Assembly (NCBI RefSeq): GCF_023115465.1
Contig: NZ_CP096034.1
Coordinates: forward strand, 1,798,001-1,862,000
Direction of reading: 5' to 3'
From: Gottfriedia acidiceleris
Lineage (GTDB): Bacteria > Bacillota > Bacilli > Bacillales > Bacillaceae_G
DNA: 64,000 nt
The notes below the pieces were generated by a model. That model was not told the DNA's origin. It made no database searches and was given only the letters and a program-made list of their open reading frames with translations. Each line of letters begins with the position of its first letter. Position 1 is the stretch's first letter. The position numbers and the translations under genes were made by a program. Below, one piece after another: positions 18,506-26,768 of this stretch.

Positions 18506-19375
18506 TTATTTAAAGAATGAAAGAATCGCATCAAATAATGCAGAGAAGAAATCTTTAAGTTTTTCAATAAAAGATTGACCTTCTTTAGAATTTAGGTAAT
18601 CTGAAATTTTATTTTTAGCTTTTGTTAATTGGTTTCCTACTTGATCCCAATTAATATTTAAATCTTTCATTTTTTCAAATAAAGACATCAAACTAGCCTT
18701 TTGATCCGCAGTTAATGTAATACCAAGATCCTTTGCTAATCGATCAATTAATGATTTTAATTCATCGGTTGACATGTTTGGATTTTTAGCAAGCTCTTCT
18801 TTCACTTTAGTGACAAGTTGTACAGCTTTTTCATTACCTACTGAATCACCAAGTTTCGCAGTTTTTACCATTTCTTCATTTGCTACTTTTTTAACATCAT
18901 CAGGTATAACTTCACCTGAACTTAGTTCATAAGCCTTCATAATCCCAGTTAAAGCAGCTGTACCAGAGACTTCAAATGGTGCAGTAATGACTATATTTGC
19001 ATCTTTTAATCCAGCTGTAATTAAAGCATTTGTATACATTGAGTTAGTAACCCATGAAATGTTATTTGATTGAACGACAATGCCTGTATTTTTTTCACCG
19101 ATTGTAATCATAGCAGATGAAAGAGCTCGAGTACCGATTTGAGCACTAGGTACAGTACCATCTAAATATTTATGTTCCTCTTGATTGGAAACAGTCACAA
19201 TTTTAGCATCAGATGGTGCACCCATTTCAGCTAATAATGCTTTCTTTTGCGTTTCAGACAAATTTTGTCCAAGAGTAACAATCGTATCACCCGGAACAGA
19301 ATCAGCAAATACCGATAAAGGCATAGCTATTAATCCTATTGAGATGGTGAACGCTAATAACTTACGTTTTAACAA
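18506..19375 (-). CDS. ypuA: YpuA-like secreted DUF1002 protein
   Basis: A 289-residue secreted protein with an N-terminal signal peptide (basic LLKRK, hydrophobic AFTISIGLIAMPLSVFA, cleavage near ADS), then a DUF1002 domain of unknown function and a helical C-terminus. The start is taken as TTG 19375, 7 nt after AAAGGGAG; an ATG at 19402 lies upstream of that site and is less likely. The neighbouring ppiB and spoVA match the B. subtilis ypuA locus. The function is unknown, probably cell-surface. Confidence 0.85.
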   Translation of the reverse strand: MLKRKLLAFTISIGLIAMPLSVFADSVPGDTIVTLGQNLSETQKKALLAEMGAPSDAKIVTVSNQEEHKYLDGTVPSAQIGTRALSSAMITIGEKNTGIVVQSNNISWVTNSMYTNALITAGLKDANIVITAPFEVSGTAALTGIMKAYELSSGEVIPDDVKKVANEEMVKTAKLGDSVGNEKAVQLVTKVKEELAKNPNMSTDELKSLIDRLAKDLGITLTADQKASLMSLFEKMKDLNINWDQVGNQLTKAKNKISDYLNSKEGQSFIEKLKDFFSALFDAILSFFK

Positions 19376-19561
19376 AGAGACACTCCCTTTACAATAATCC
19401 AAATTTTACATCTTACAACACTATTATAGTACTTTTAGAAAACTTGTCATTACTTTTTGTTTTTTGTATGATTATATCAGCGTTACTAGTTTATTCAGTA
19501 ATGAAAAATATAGGACAATTAAGTCCTATGAAATTGTACATACATAAGGAGGATTTTTATT

Positions 19562-19999
19562 ATGAAAAAAGCAAGTATAACGTTTGAAAATGGTGAACAA
19601 ATCTTAATCGAATTATTCCCAGAGCATGCACCAGGTACAGTTGAAAACTTTGAAAAATTAATCCGTGAAGGTTTCTACAATGGATTAACTTTCCACCGTG
19701 TAATTCCTGGATTTGTATCTCAAGGTGGAGATCCAAACGGTAATGGAACAGGTGGTCCAGGATACAAAATTAAATGTGAAACTGTTGGTAACCCATTAAA
19801 ACATAAAGCTGGAGCTTTATCAATGGCACATGCTGGAAAAGATACTGGTGGTAGCCAATTCTTTATCGTTCACGAGCCACAACCACATTTAGATGGCGTA
19901 CATACAGTTTTCGGTCAAGTAATCGAAGGTATGGATACAGTTTTAAGAATGCGTAATGGCGACGTTATGCAAGAAGTTAAGGTTTGGGACGAAGAATAG
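19562..19999 (+). CDS. ppiB: Peptidyl-prolyl cis-trans isomerase (cyclophilin) PpiB
   Basis: A 145-residue cytosolic cyclophilin that speeds proline isomerisation during folding. The active-site strings [25 protein letters not shown] and [24 protein letters not shown] include the catalytic Arg and substrate-pocket residues. ATG at 19562 follows AAGGAGG. Its terminator has been split by the IS3-family element that starts 68 bp after the stop. Confidence 0.96.
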   Translation: MKKASITFENGEQILIELFPEHAPGTVENFEKLIREGFYNGLTFHRVIPGFVSQGGDPNGNGTGGPGYKIKCETVGNPLKHKAGALSMAHAGKDTGGSQFFIVHEPQPHLDGVHTVFGQVIEGMDTVLRMRNGDVMQEVKVWDEE

Positions 20000-20038
20000 T
20001 CAAACTAATATGAGGTCATTTTAAAAAGACTTTAAATC

Positions 20039-20054
20039 AAAAAAACCACAAGGG
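20039..20054 (+). terminator. Left arm of the ppiB terminator, split by an IS
   Basis: AAAAAACCACAAGG here is the reverse complement of CCTTGTGGTTTTTT at 21520-21533, on the far side of the IS3-family element. Joining the two flanks restores a hairpin ending in T residues. The arms are now about 1.47 kb apart, so the hairpin should no longer terminate ppiB transcripts. Confidence 0.75.
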
Positions 20055-20119
20055 AAAAATTTTTTTTGTAGTGCACCCCAAATGTTAGACAGAGTCTAAC
20101 ATTTGGAGGTGTATTTTTT

Positions 20120-20641
20120 ATGACTAAAGTTACAAATGAAGAGAAATTAATTGCTGTAAAACGCTACCTAGAAGGAAAAGAGGGTCAAAAAAAGATCTCA
20201 GCTTCTATCGGAGTAGACCACTCTGTATTTCAAACATGGTTACAAAAATATCGTTTTCATGGTGAAAAAGCTTTTCAAAAAAGCTATACACCATATAATT
20301 TGCAGTTTAAACTAGATGTACTTAACTATATGAACGAACAAGGAACATCTATCAGAGAAACGGCTGCAATTTTTAACATTCCGGCACACTCTACTCTTCT
20401 TCAGTGGAAAAGACAGTTAGAAACCATTGGTATGGATGCCCTTGAATCAAAGAAAAAGGGGCGTCTATCATTGAATAAAGATAAGTCAAACACAGTTAAT
20501 AATATGGAGGTAGCTGAAGGGGCAATTGAAGCTTTACGTGCCGAGAATGAACGTTTACGCATGGAGAATGCATATTTAAAAAAGTTGAATGCCTTAGTTC
20601 AAAACAAGAAAAAATCACCAAACAAGACAAGGTCCAAGTAG
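20120..20641 (+). CDS. IS3-family transposase OrfA (helix-turn-helix)
   Basis: A 173-residue DNA-binding subunit with two helix-turn-helix repeats (ISASIGVDHSVFQTWLQKY and IRETAAIFNIPAHSTLLQWKR), then a leucine-zipper-like helix (IEALRAENERLRMENAYLKKLNALV) near the C-terminus. ATG at 20120 follows TTGGAGGTG. It overlaps orfB in the -1 frame; an A-rich tract (20608-20614) inside the overlap is a plausible slippage site for making OrfAB. Confidence 0.92.
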   Translation: MTKVTNEEKLIAVKRYLEGKEGQKKISASIGVDHSVFQTWLQKYRFHGEKAFQKSYTPYNLQFKLDVLNYMNEQGTSIRETAAIFNIPAHSTLLQWKRQLETIGMDALESKKKGRLSLNKDKSNTVNNMEVAEGAIEALRAENERLRMENAYLKKLNALVQNKKKSPNKTRSK

Positions 20642-21480
20642 TCTATGAATTAAGGCACGAATTCTCGGTAAAGTCACTTTTACAACTCGCAGACATTCCG
20701 CGTAGTACGTATTATTATTGGGTAAAAAATTTAGATCGTCCAGATCCAGATGCAGAGCTAAAAGTGTTAATAAAAGCCATTTACGTTGAACACGAAGGTC
20801 TTTATGGTTATCGTAAAATACGAGATGAGCTTACTAATCGAGGAAATAAAGTAAATCATAAAAAAGTTCAACGTCTCATGAAAGTACTAGGAATAAAATC
20901 ACTAGTGAAGGTAAAGAAATATCGCTCTTACAAAGGCAAAGTAGGTAAAATAGCTCCAAATATTTTAAATCGAAATTTTCAAGCATCTAAGCCAAATAAG
21001 AAATGGGTTACAGACATAACTGAATTTAAAATATTTGGAGAAAAGCTATATTTTTCACCTATGTTGGACTTATATAATGGTGAAATAATTACTTATACAA
21101 TCGGTTCACGTCCAACCTATTCACTTGTTTCAACTATGTTAGAACAGTCATTTGAACGTTTAACAGCTTCAGATAAATTGCTTATTCATTCAGATCAAGG
21201 GTGGCACTACCAAATGAAACAATATCGTAGTGCTCTTATTAAGCGTGGAATCACACAGAGTATGTCTCGAAAAGGAAACTGTTACGATAACGCAGTAATA
21301 GAAAGTTTCTTTAGTATTATGAAATCTGAGCTACTATATCTAAAAGAGTTTAAGAGTGTCCAACACTTTAAACAAGAATTAGCTAAATATATAGATTACT
21401 ACAATAACAAACGAATTAAGGCAAAATTAAAAGGCATGAGCCCAGTAAAATACCGAGTTCATGCCCAACGAGCTGCCTAA
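20614..21480 (+). CDS. IS3-family transposase OrfB (DDE integrase domain)
   Basis: Catalytic domain read in the -1 frame relative to orfA; the open frame extends upstream of the first ATG (20764), so the stated start is approximate. The frame gives KITKQDKVQVVYELRHEF, SLLQLADIPRSTYYYW, an HTH_21-like region (GYRKIRDEL), then the rve core with DDE residues in WVTDITEF, HSDQGWHYQ and NAVIESFFSIMKSE. No internal stops are seen, so transposase is probably active if frameshifting occurs. Confidence 0.9.
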   Translation: MTKQDKVQVVYELRHEFSVKSLLQLADIPRSTYYYWVKNLDRPDPDAELKVLIKAIYVEHEGLYGYRKIRDELTNRGNKVNHKKVQRLMKVLGIKSLVKVKKYRSYKGKVGKIAPNILNRNFQASKPNKKWVTDITEFKIFGEKLYFSPMLDLYNGEIITYTIGSRPTYSLVSTMLEQSFERLTASDKLLIHSDQGWHYQMKQYRSALIKRGITQSMSRKGNCYDNAVIESFFSIMKSELLYLKEFKSVQHFKQELAKYIDYYNNKRIKAKLKGMSPVKYRVHAQRAA

Positions 21481-21633
21481 TTGAAGTAACCAGTCTAACT
21501 TTATGGGGTCACTACATTTCCTTGTGGTTTTTTAACATATTCATGCTTGGCGAAACGTCACTACTCTAAATTAGAAGATAATTTTTGAAAATTTTTTGAA
21601 ATAGGTTAAGTTTTATTGTTTCACATTCTATTT

Positions 21634-21723
21634 TCATGTTATTTCTTCATTATAATCTAATTCCACATGCTTCATCGTCTTATGAACAGTTTTCATATTT
21701 TTAATTGCACTAACTGTTCTCAT
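21634..21723 (-). CDS. Possible 29-residue small protein
   Basis: Directly downstream of the cupin gene on the minus strand, ATG at 21723 opens a frame reading MRTVSAIKNMKTVHK... to a TGA. GAGGAT lies about 5 nt upstream, overlapping the region just after the cupin stop. It is basic and not hydrophobic. No family is recognised; it could be chance. Confidence 0.28.
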   Translation of the reverse strand: MRTVSAIKNMKTVHKTMKHVELDYNEEIT

Positions 21724-21731
21724 CTTGATCC

Positions 21732-22358
21732 TCAACGCTGTTGATAATAATTCTGATTGTAATAGGAATTTTGAGAATAATTTTGATTCTGCTGATTTGT
21801 ATATTCATACTGGTTTTGAACTTGTCGATTACAGTTTTTTGGTGGTCCTATAAATATAGAAGGTTGTAAATTTGCTGTTGCATTTTTCCATTGGTTTTCA
21901 TCAAGACAGTAAGTATGTGAGACAATATTTGAAGGTGTAAATTTCATTAAATCAGAGAATAAAATTACATCAGGGGAAGGTGCATTAAATATTGCCAATA
22001 AATGAGTGTTGTCAACAGTTGCAATTTCATAATGCCACCATCCTTGTGGTACGTTTGCAACTTGACCAGGAGTAATTGGGAAATTTAATAGTTGCTTTGT
22101 ATAAGGATTCAAAATCGATACAACTGCAGCTCCAGAAATGCAATATACTAATTCTGATGAATTTTGATGATAATGTGGCTCTACAACATTATTTACACTT
22201 AAATAGATATCCAATAAAGACAAATTATCCAAAGTATTCAAATTATTAACACTTAATTGATTGATAAAGTTTTGACTATCCTTCACAAAGGCATGGTTTT
22301 TATTTATATCAGAAGTAAATTGAATACTTGGCGATGTATAATCTAAATCCAACCTCAA
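21732..22358 (-). CDS. Cupin-domain protein with Gln/Asn/Tyr-rich tail
   Basis: A 208-residue protein with a single cupin barrel: EPHYHQNSSELVYCISGAAVVSI carries the HxH...E metal-binding pattern and the second motif is PQGWWHYEIA. The last 30 residues or so are rich in Gln, Asn and Tyr (QNQYEYTNQQNQNYSQN), as seen in spore-coat or surface proteins of bacilli. TTG 22358 is preferred to GTG 22367 because the AAAAGGG site is 8 nt from the TTG and abuts the GTG. Enzymatic role unknown; a coat-associated function is only a guess from the tail. Confidence 0.72.
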   Translation of the reverse strand: MRLDLDYTSPSIQFTSDINKNHAFVKDSQNFINQLSVNNLNTLDNLSLLDIYLSVNNVVEPHYHQNSSELVYCISGAAVVSILNPYTKQLLNFPITPGQVANVPQGWWHYEIATVDNTHLLAIFNAPSPDVILFSDLMKFTPSNIVSHTYCLDENQWKNATANLQPSIFIGPPKNCNRQVQNQYEYTNQQNQNYSQNSYYNQNYYQQR

Positions 22359-22529
22359 AATGATCACCCTTTTATATAAATCTAACTAAAATCTACTGTA
22401 TTCTAATTTTTCTAATTGGTGACAATAGCCTATGAGGTGGGATGGGTAGGAAGAATACTTAACTAGTAAATTCATTTAAATTTCTCCTGTACCATATATC
22501 TTGTTTTTCCTTCTCTCTGATTTTCTGAC

Positions 22530-22558
22530 TTGACAGAAAAATGTGAGAATTATATATT
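22530..22558 (+). promoter_or_regulatory. SigA-type promoter upstream of ribT
   Basis: TTGACA (22530-22535), 17-nt spacer, TATATT (22553-22558). The -35 lies in the loop and right arm of a small hairpin (TTTTCTG/CAGAAAA, 22521-22540). About 115 nt of leader would precede ribT; no FMN aptamer is seen in it. Confidence 0.6.
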
Positions 22559-22682
22559 TGAAATATTGATATATTTGGAACGAATTTTTTTGTTTACCGT
22601 ACTATAGAGGGATAATCAATCATATATTATGTATTGGTTTAGAAGTTAATAAGAGTTTTAATAATTTTTAAGAGGGGTTAAC

Positions 22683-23042
22683 ATGTTAATTAGGTATAAG
22701 AAAACATATGAGAAAATTGCAATGGGCCTGCTTTCGTTTATGCCGAATGAAAAGAATGTGAAGAGCTTAGTAAATACGATTAAAGATTATGAAACTAAAG
22801 ATGATAATCATTTGTTCCTTTGGAAATTAGACGATATTGTTGGGATTATTGGAATACAATTACTACCAGATAAGGTTATTATGATTAAACATTTAAGTGT
22901 AAACCCTTCATTCCGAAATCAAGGTATTGCAACTTCACTTTACGATGCTATTAGATCTCAGTATACAGACTATACAATCGTAACAACGCAAGAAGTAGCT
23001 TCATTTATTGAACATTGTCATGTTAGTTTGAAAGTATTATAG
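22683..23042 (+). CDS. ribT: RibT, GNAT-family N-acetyltransferase
   Basis: A 119-residue GNAT-fold protein whose N-terminus MLIRYKKTYEKIAMGLLSFMPNEK is nearly the same as B. subtilis RibT. The acetyl-CoA loop is FRNQGIAT (residues about 79-86). In B. subtilis ribT is the last gene of the riboflavin operon; here no ribDEAH genes precede it, only an unrelated cupin gene on the other strand. ATG at 22683 follows AGAGGGG. Substrate unknown. Confidence 0.88.
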   Translation: MLIRYKKTYEKIAMGLLSFMPNEKNVKSLVNTIKDYETKDDNHLFLWKLDDIVGIIGIQLLPDKVIMIKHLSVNPSFRNQGIATSLYDAIRSQYTDYTIVTTQEVASFIEHCHVSLKVL

Positions 23043-23046
23043 AAAA

Positions 23047-23075
23047 GGTGCTCAATTTTTTTGAGCATTTTTTTT
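23047..23075 (+). terminator. Intrinsic terminator after ribT
   Basis: TGCTCAA / TTGAGCA stem with a long T-run immediately after the ribT stop. Confidence 0.85.
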
Positions 23076-23287
23076 TTGAAATAAGTGCTTACTTATGATT
23101 AAGTATTTTTCAACTTACATCAATTTTTTCATACTCATACCGGTAACAAGTATGAACGAACCAATAAAAAGCTATTTTGCTTCCTCATGATGCAGTTACA
23201 AGGAAGTACAAAGCAATAAAAAGCTCTTTTACAGACTCAAGAACCAGCCAAAAGTATGTACGGTTCAACTTCCATTTCGAACACACT

Positions 23288-23318
23288 GAAAAAGGTGCCC
23301 ATATTTGAGCACCTTTTC
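23288..23318 (-). terminator. Terminator of ypuF
   Basis: AAAAGGTGC / GCACCTTTT stem with the T-run on the minus strand, just beyond the ypuF stop. The interval 23076-23287 holds no supported gene; it contains the short direct repeat AATAAAAAGCT (two copies, about 57 bp apart). Confidence 0.75.
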
Positions 23319-23326
23319 CTTTAACG

Positions 23327-23830
23327 CTAAATCTTTTTTCGTAATTCTAATTGCTTTAATCTTTCCGAAATGACATCTGTTCGATCTCTTGTAGAATGTT
23401 TATTTATTAAATCTTCCGTGAAAGACGAGTAATTATCTTTTTGATTTTGGAATCTTTCAATCAATTCTTGGTCATTTATTGGGAGATCGAAAGGGTGAAA
23501 TTCCGTTTCGTTTTGAAGGTTCAGCTGTAAATCTAATATGATTTGTTGAAAGCGAAATCGATCAATACCAGCCATTTCCAATAAACTTGTTTCATTTGAA
23601 AAAGTAATGACGTGTCGAAATAATTTTTTAGCACCAGTAAAGTTTCTTCTTCTATAATGATATAACACTACTGATAATCTTATTAAACCTAACCAGACCT
23701 TTTTATATTGATGATTTAATTCAAGTTTCCATTGTTCCTCAAGAATTTCATGACATTCAAAAAAATCTTGATCATAATGGAAATGGCATAAATATTTTAT
23801 GTATCGCTCGTTTTTATTATAATGGACCAA
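23327..23830 (-). CDS. ypuF: YpuF-like DUF309 protein
   Basis: A 167-residue soluble helical protein of the DUF309 family, recognised by HYDQDFFECHEILEEQWKLE and the following helix WLGLIRLSVVLYHYRRRNFTGAKKLF. The conserved His/Glu residues suggest metal or hydrolase-like chemistry, but no function is established. TTG 23830, 6 nt after GAGGTG, is preferred to GTG 23839, which overlaps that site. It lies between ribT and scpA, as in B. subtilis. Confidence 0.82.
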   Translation of the reverse strand: MVHYNKNERYIKYLCHFHYDQDFFECHEILEEQWKLELNHQYKKVWLGLIRLSVVLYHYRRRNFTGAKKLFRHVITFSNETSLLEMAGIDRFRFQQIILDLQLNLQNETEFHPFDLPINDQELIERFQNQKDNYSSFTEDLINKHSTRDRTDVISERLKQLELRKKI

Positions 23831-23879
23831 GTTTTTCACCTCTTTATTACTAAAATTTTATCAGAAATGGAATTATTTA

Positions 23880-23914
23880 AAAAGAAGAAAGCCTAGAGCA
23901 ATGTCTAGACTTTC
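23880..23914 (-). terminator. Terminator of the yjcZ-like gene
   Basis: GAAAGCCTAGA (23887-23897) pairs with TCTAGACTTTC (23904-23914), one mismatch. It is followed on the minus strand by a T-rich tract. Confidence 0.65.
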
Positions 23915-23940
23915 ACGTTTTGTTTATTCACGGGGTTAAT

Positions 23941-24057
23941 TTAACAGACGAAAGCACATCCAACGATGATTAATAAAATAAATAATACTACGATTAAAGC
24001 AAAGCCTCTGCCGTGGCCGAAACCGCCGAACTCTGGAGAAACAGCACCTTTACTCAT
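23941..24057 (-). CDS. YjcZ-family small sporulation protein
   Basis: A 38-residue peptide beginning MSKGAVSPEFGGFGHGRG followed by one hydrophobic helix (FALIVVLFILLIIVGCAF) and a terminal Cys. This Gly/His-rich head plus single C-terminal membrane segment is the signature of YjcZ-type proteins, abundant small spore-associated peptides in bacilli. ATG at 24057 has GGAGGTTATTTC upstream, and a terminator follows. Precise role unknown. Confidence 0.88.
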   Translation of the reverse strand: MSKGAVSPEFGGFGHGRGFALIVVLFILLIIVGCAFVC

Positions 24058-24266
24058 GAAATAACCTCCTTACCAAAAAAAATAATTCTTCTTGCACTGA
24101 TATCTTATGAAAATTTTAAGAAAATGGTATAGGCGCACAACTAAAAATTTAGGAACAAAATAACTTCATCGATGAAAAAACCTTTTCTGTTATATAGTTT
24201 TATGAAATAATACTTTATACTGTTATAGAGTATATTTTTATTTTAAAGTAAGTTGGTGAGTAGTTT

Positions 24267-25037
24267 GTGAAGCAATATGAAGTTAAAATTGATGCATTTG
24301 AAGGGCCATTAGATTTATTACTTCATTTAATTCAACGATTTGAAATTGATATTTATGATATACCTGTATCTGAAATAACAGATCAATATGTTTCATATAT
24401 TCATACAATGAAAGAATTAGAATTGGATATTGCAAGTGAATATTTAGTGATGGCAGCTGAATTACTTGCGATGAAAAGTAAAAGTATATTACCAAATCAT
24501 GAAGAACAAGCTGATTGGGATGCTGTACTTGAAGAAGACCCTAGAGAAGAATTAATGAATCGATTAATTATATATAAGCAATTTAAAGAAGCGGCGATCG
24601 TATTTCAGGAAAAAGAATCTGAACGTGCGATGATTTTTACCCGAAATCCAGTTGATTTGTCCGAATATGGACCTAGACCAGAAGATATTGTCATGCCTAC
24701 TGATGTTACGATTTACGATATGTTTGGTGCACTTCAAAAGCTTTTTAAACGTAAAAAGCTACAAGAACCGCTTCAAACTAAAATTGTACGTGAAGAAATA
24801 TCGATTGAAAAAAGAATGGATGAAATTATTACCTACTTAAAAAGTATAAAAAAGAGAACAAATTTTATCAGTTTATTTCCATATAACGATAAAGAAAGTA
24901 TTGTAGTTACTTTTTTAGCGATTTTGGAGTTAATGAAAACAAAGGACATTGTAGTAGAACAGGAACAAAACTTTTCAGAAATTTTTCTAACATCACGGGA
25001 GGTTTTTGAAGATAAGCAAGCTGAGGTGTACTTGTAA
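24267..25037 (+). CDS. scpA: Segregation and condensation protein A
   Basis: Kleisin subunit (256 residues) that bridges the SMC ATPase heads in chromosome condensation and segregation. It shows the N-terminal YEVKIDAFEGPLDLLLHLI helix-turn-helix motif and ELAMKSK-type helix (AAELLAMKSKSILP), an acidic linker, and the C-terminal winged helix (SIVVTFLAILELMK). The start is GTG 24267 with TTGGTGAG upstream. Its stop overlaps the scpB start. Confidence 0.95.
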   Translation: MKQYEVKIDAFEGPLDLLLHLIQRFEIDIYDIPVSEITDQYVSYIHTMKELELDIASEYLVMAAELLAMKSKSILPNHEEQADWDAVLEEDPREELMNRLIIYKQFKEAAIVFQEKESERAMIFTRNPVDLSEYGPRPEDIVMPTDVTIYDMFGALQKLFKRKKLQEPLQTKIVREEISIEKRMDEIITYLKSIKKRTNFISLFPYNDKESIVVTFLAILELMKTKDIVVEQEQNFSEIFLTSREVFEDKQAEVYL

Positions 25038-25618
25038 TGGAACAGGGAAAAAATTTAGTAGGAGTTCTTGAAGGACTTTTATTTGTAGCTGGCGATGAAG
25101 GAATATCAATTGTCGAGCTATCCGAGACTTTAGAATTAAGTCAGACAGATGTTTTAGAATTAATTGAGAGTCTAAAAAAAGAATATGAAAATCCTAACAG
25201 AGGATTACAAATTAGAATTTTAGCGAACAGATATAAACTTACTTCAAAGAGGGAACATGGTGAGTTTTTCAAAAAATTAGTTGAAAGTCCATCGAACTCT
25301 TCGTTGTCACAAGCAGCATTAGAAACATTAGCGATTGTTGCATATCAACAGCCAATAACGAGGACAGAAATAGAAGATATTCGAGGAGTTAAGACTGAAA
25401 AACCAATTCAAACTCTTGTCTCGAAATATTTAATTAAAGAAGTTGGACGTGCTGAAGGTACTGGACGTGCAATTTTATATGGAACTACTTCTGAGTTTTT
25501 AGATTATTTTGGTCTAAAAAACATTAAAGAATTACCTCCACTACCTCAAGATTTAAAAATGGAAGAGGTTGAAGAAGAAGCAGATTTGTTTTTTAGCAAA
25601 TTTGAAAAAAAAGATTAG
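25037..25618 (+). CDS. scpB: Segregation and condensation protein B
   Basis: A 193-residue partner of ScpA with two winged-helix domains: GLLFVAGDEGISIVELSETLELS in the first, and LSQAALETLAIVAYQQPITRTEIEDIRGV in the second, the strongest family signature. It is coupled to scpA by TAATG overlap. Together with Smc (encoded elsewhere) it forms the bacterial condensin. Confidence 0.95.
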   Translation: MEQGKNLVGVLEGLLFVAGDEGISIVELSETLELSQTDVLELIESLKKEYENPNRGLQIRILANRYKLTSKREHGEFFKKLVESPSNSSLSQAALETLAIVAYQQPITRTEIEDIRGVKTEKPIQTLVSKYLIKEVGRAEGTGRAILYGTTSEFLDYFGLKNIKELPPLPQDLKMEEVEEEADLFFSKFEKKD

Positions 25619-25690
25619 TTAAAAAATTCTGCAAATCTTTATGTATCCTATGTTAAACTAAGACTATGGAAATCTTGGAGGGTGAAGGAA

Positions 25691-26086
25691 TTGTTAATTT
25701 ATAATTGTTATGGGTATGAATTAGTAAAGGCTCAACCAAATACTTCGGAAGATTTTTTTAATCGTTCAGAAGTTGAATATGAATATAATGGTCAAAAAAT
25801 TGTAACTTCTGTCTTATATGTTCGTTTTTTTGAAGAACAACTTTCAGAAGTAATTGATTTAAAAACAACTAGATTATATGAAAATGGCGATCAATCAGTA
25901 GATTTCCGTGATATAGTGGCACTTGCGCTAATTATTAAAAATCCTGATTATCGTGGAAGAAAGCGAATATATATTAATGAATTAGATCAATTTGTAAAAG
26001 AGCTACAAGGTGTTGATTTTGATAAATTAGTAGGATATGTAAGAAGTATTAAACAAAATTCAAATAAAATTGAAATTTCGATCTAA
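25691..26086 (+). CDS. Conserved-looking protein of unknown function
   Basis: A soluble protein of 131 residues, mixed alpha/beta by inspection, with no signal peptide or membrane segment. TTG 25691 is 6 nt after GGAGGGTG; GTG 25682 lies inside that site. The sequence (LIYNCYGYELVKAQPNTSEDFF...) matches no family I recognise. It sits between scpB and ypuI, 18 bp before ypuI, and may be cotranscribed with it. Confidence 0.6.
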   Translation: MLIYNCYGYELVKAQPNTSEDFFNRSEVEYEYNGQKIVTSVLYVRFFEEQLSEVIDLKTTRLYENGDQSVDFRDIVALALIIKNPDYRGRKRIYINELDQFVKELQGVDFDKLVGYVRSIKQNSNKIEISI

Positions 26087-26104
26087 TTTAACGGAGGGAA
26101 AAAA

Positions 26105-26599
26105 ATGTCGAATAAGATGGTAGAGCATCAATTAAAAATTGTTGGTAATCAATTAGGGATTGTTGGTCTAGAGTGTAATTTGTTTTTAAATAAGAATTCT
26201 TTACCGTCATTTCAACATGAAAACCAAGCAGTGGACCTTAACTACTTAGAAAAAATACTTTCTTCATTACGCAGAATTACAGTATATTGTGAGGATGCTA
26301 AAGAAGTTTGTGAAAAAATTTTAAGTGGACAGTTCCATAAAGCAACAGCTGAAGATACTTTACATAAAATCTATCACAGATGTATCGCTGAATTCTTCTC
26401 TCCTAAAAACGATGCATGGTATGAAAATAGTCGTGCAGCATACACTGGTAATCAAGCAATTACATTCTATAAAGCTGTGCCAGGTACAGTTCAAGACATA
26501 TTCTCGTCATTAGAGAAAGTTTTTCAACACATGCGAGAAGAACTTGAGTATTATGAAACAGATTATTCAACAAAACTTATGCAACAATACAAACAGTAA
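26105..26599 (+). CDS. ypuI: YpuI-like DUF3907 protein
   Basis: A 164-residue cytosolic protein assigned to the YpuI/DUF3907 family from its N-terminus (MSNKMVEHQLK), the SLRRITVYCEDAKEVCEKIL segment and its position between scpB and dacB. It is helical with scattered conserved Tyr and Phe. No biochemical role is known. ATG at 26105 follows GGAGGG, and a strong terminator follows. Confidence 0.78.
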   Translation: MSNKMVEHQLKIVGNQLGIVGLECNLFLNKNSLPSFQHENQAVDLNYLEKILSSLRRITVYCEDAKEVCEKILSGQFHKATAEDTLHKIYHRCIAEFFSPKNDAWYENSRAAYTGNQAITFYKAVPGTVQDIFSSLEKVFQHMREELEYYETDYSTKLMQQYKQ

Positions 26600-26637
26600 A
26601 TAGAAAATAGTTAAATGTAAATAGTAATGTTGAGAGA

Positions 26638-26665
26638 AAAAGACTAGAAAATTTTCTAGTCTTTT
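26638..26665 (+). terminator. Intrinsic terminator after ypuI
   Basis: A 28-bp perfect palindrome centred at 26651/26652 (arms AGACTAGAAAA/TTTTCTAGTCT flanked by A and T runs). Confidence 0.85.
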
Positions 26666-26768
26666 CATTTTGTACAAAACTCAGGAAATATTGGATATTT
26701 CTAGTAATTTTTATGTAAGATGCGTTACAATACTATAGAAATTTCTTTGTTAGAGAAGAGGACTAAAA

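Larger units (their letters stand above)
20067..21516 (+). mobile_element. IS3-family (IS150-like) insertion sequence, complete
   Basis: A 1450-bp element bounded by imperfect inverted repeats: left TGTAGTGCACCCCAAATGTT, right (reverse complement) TGTAGTGACCCCATAAAGTT. TTT on both sides may be a 3-bp target duplication, but the flanks are T-rich. It encodes overlapping orfA and orfB in the usual -1 arrangement. Just inside the left end a perfect hairpin (AAATGTTAGAC / GTCTAACATTT, 20080-20104) includes part of the terminal repeat and reaches the orfA ribosome binding site. The element looks intact. Confidence 0.92.

Noticed and set aside
23076-23287. Possible small gene or repeat between ribT and ypuF
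   Set aside because: Only a short direct repeat (AATAAAAAGCT) is present; no frame has a ribosome binding site.
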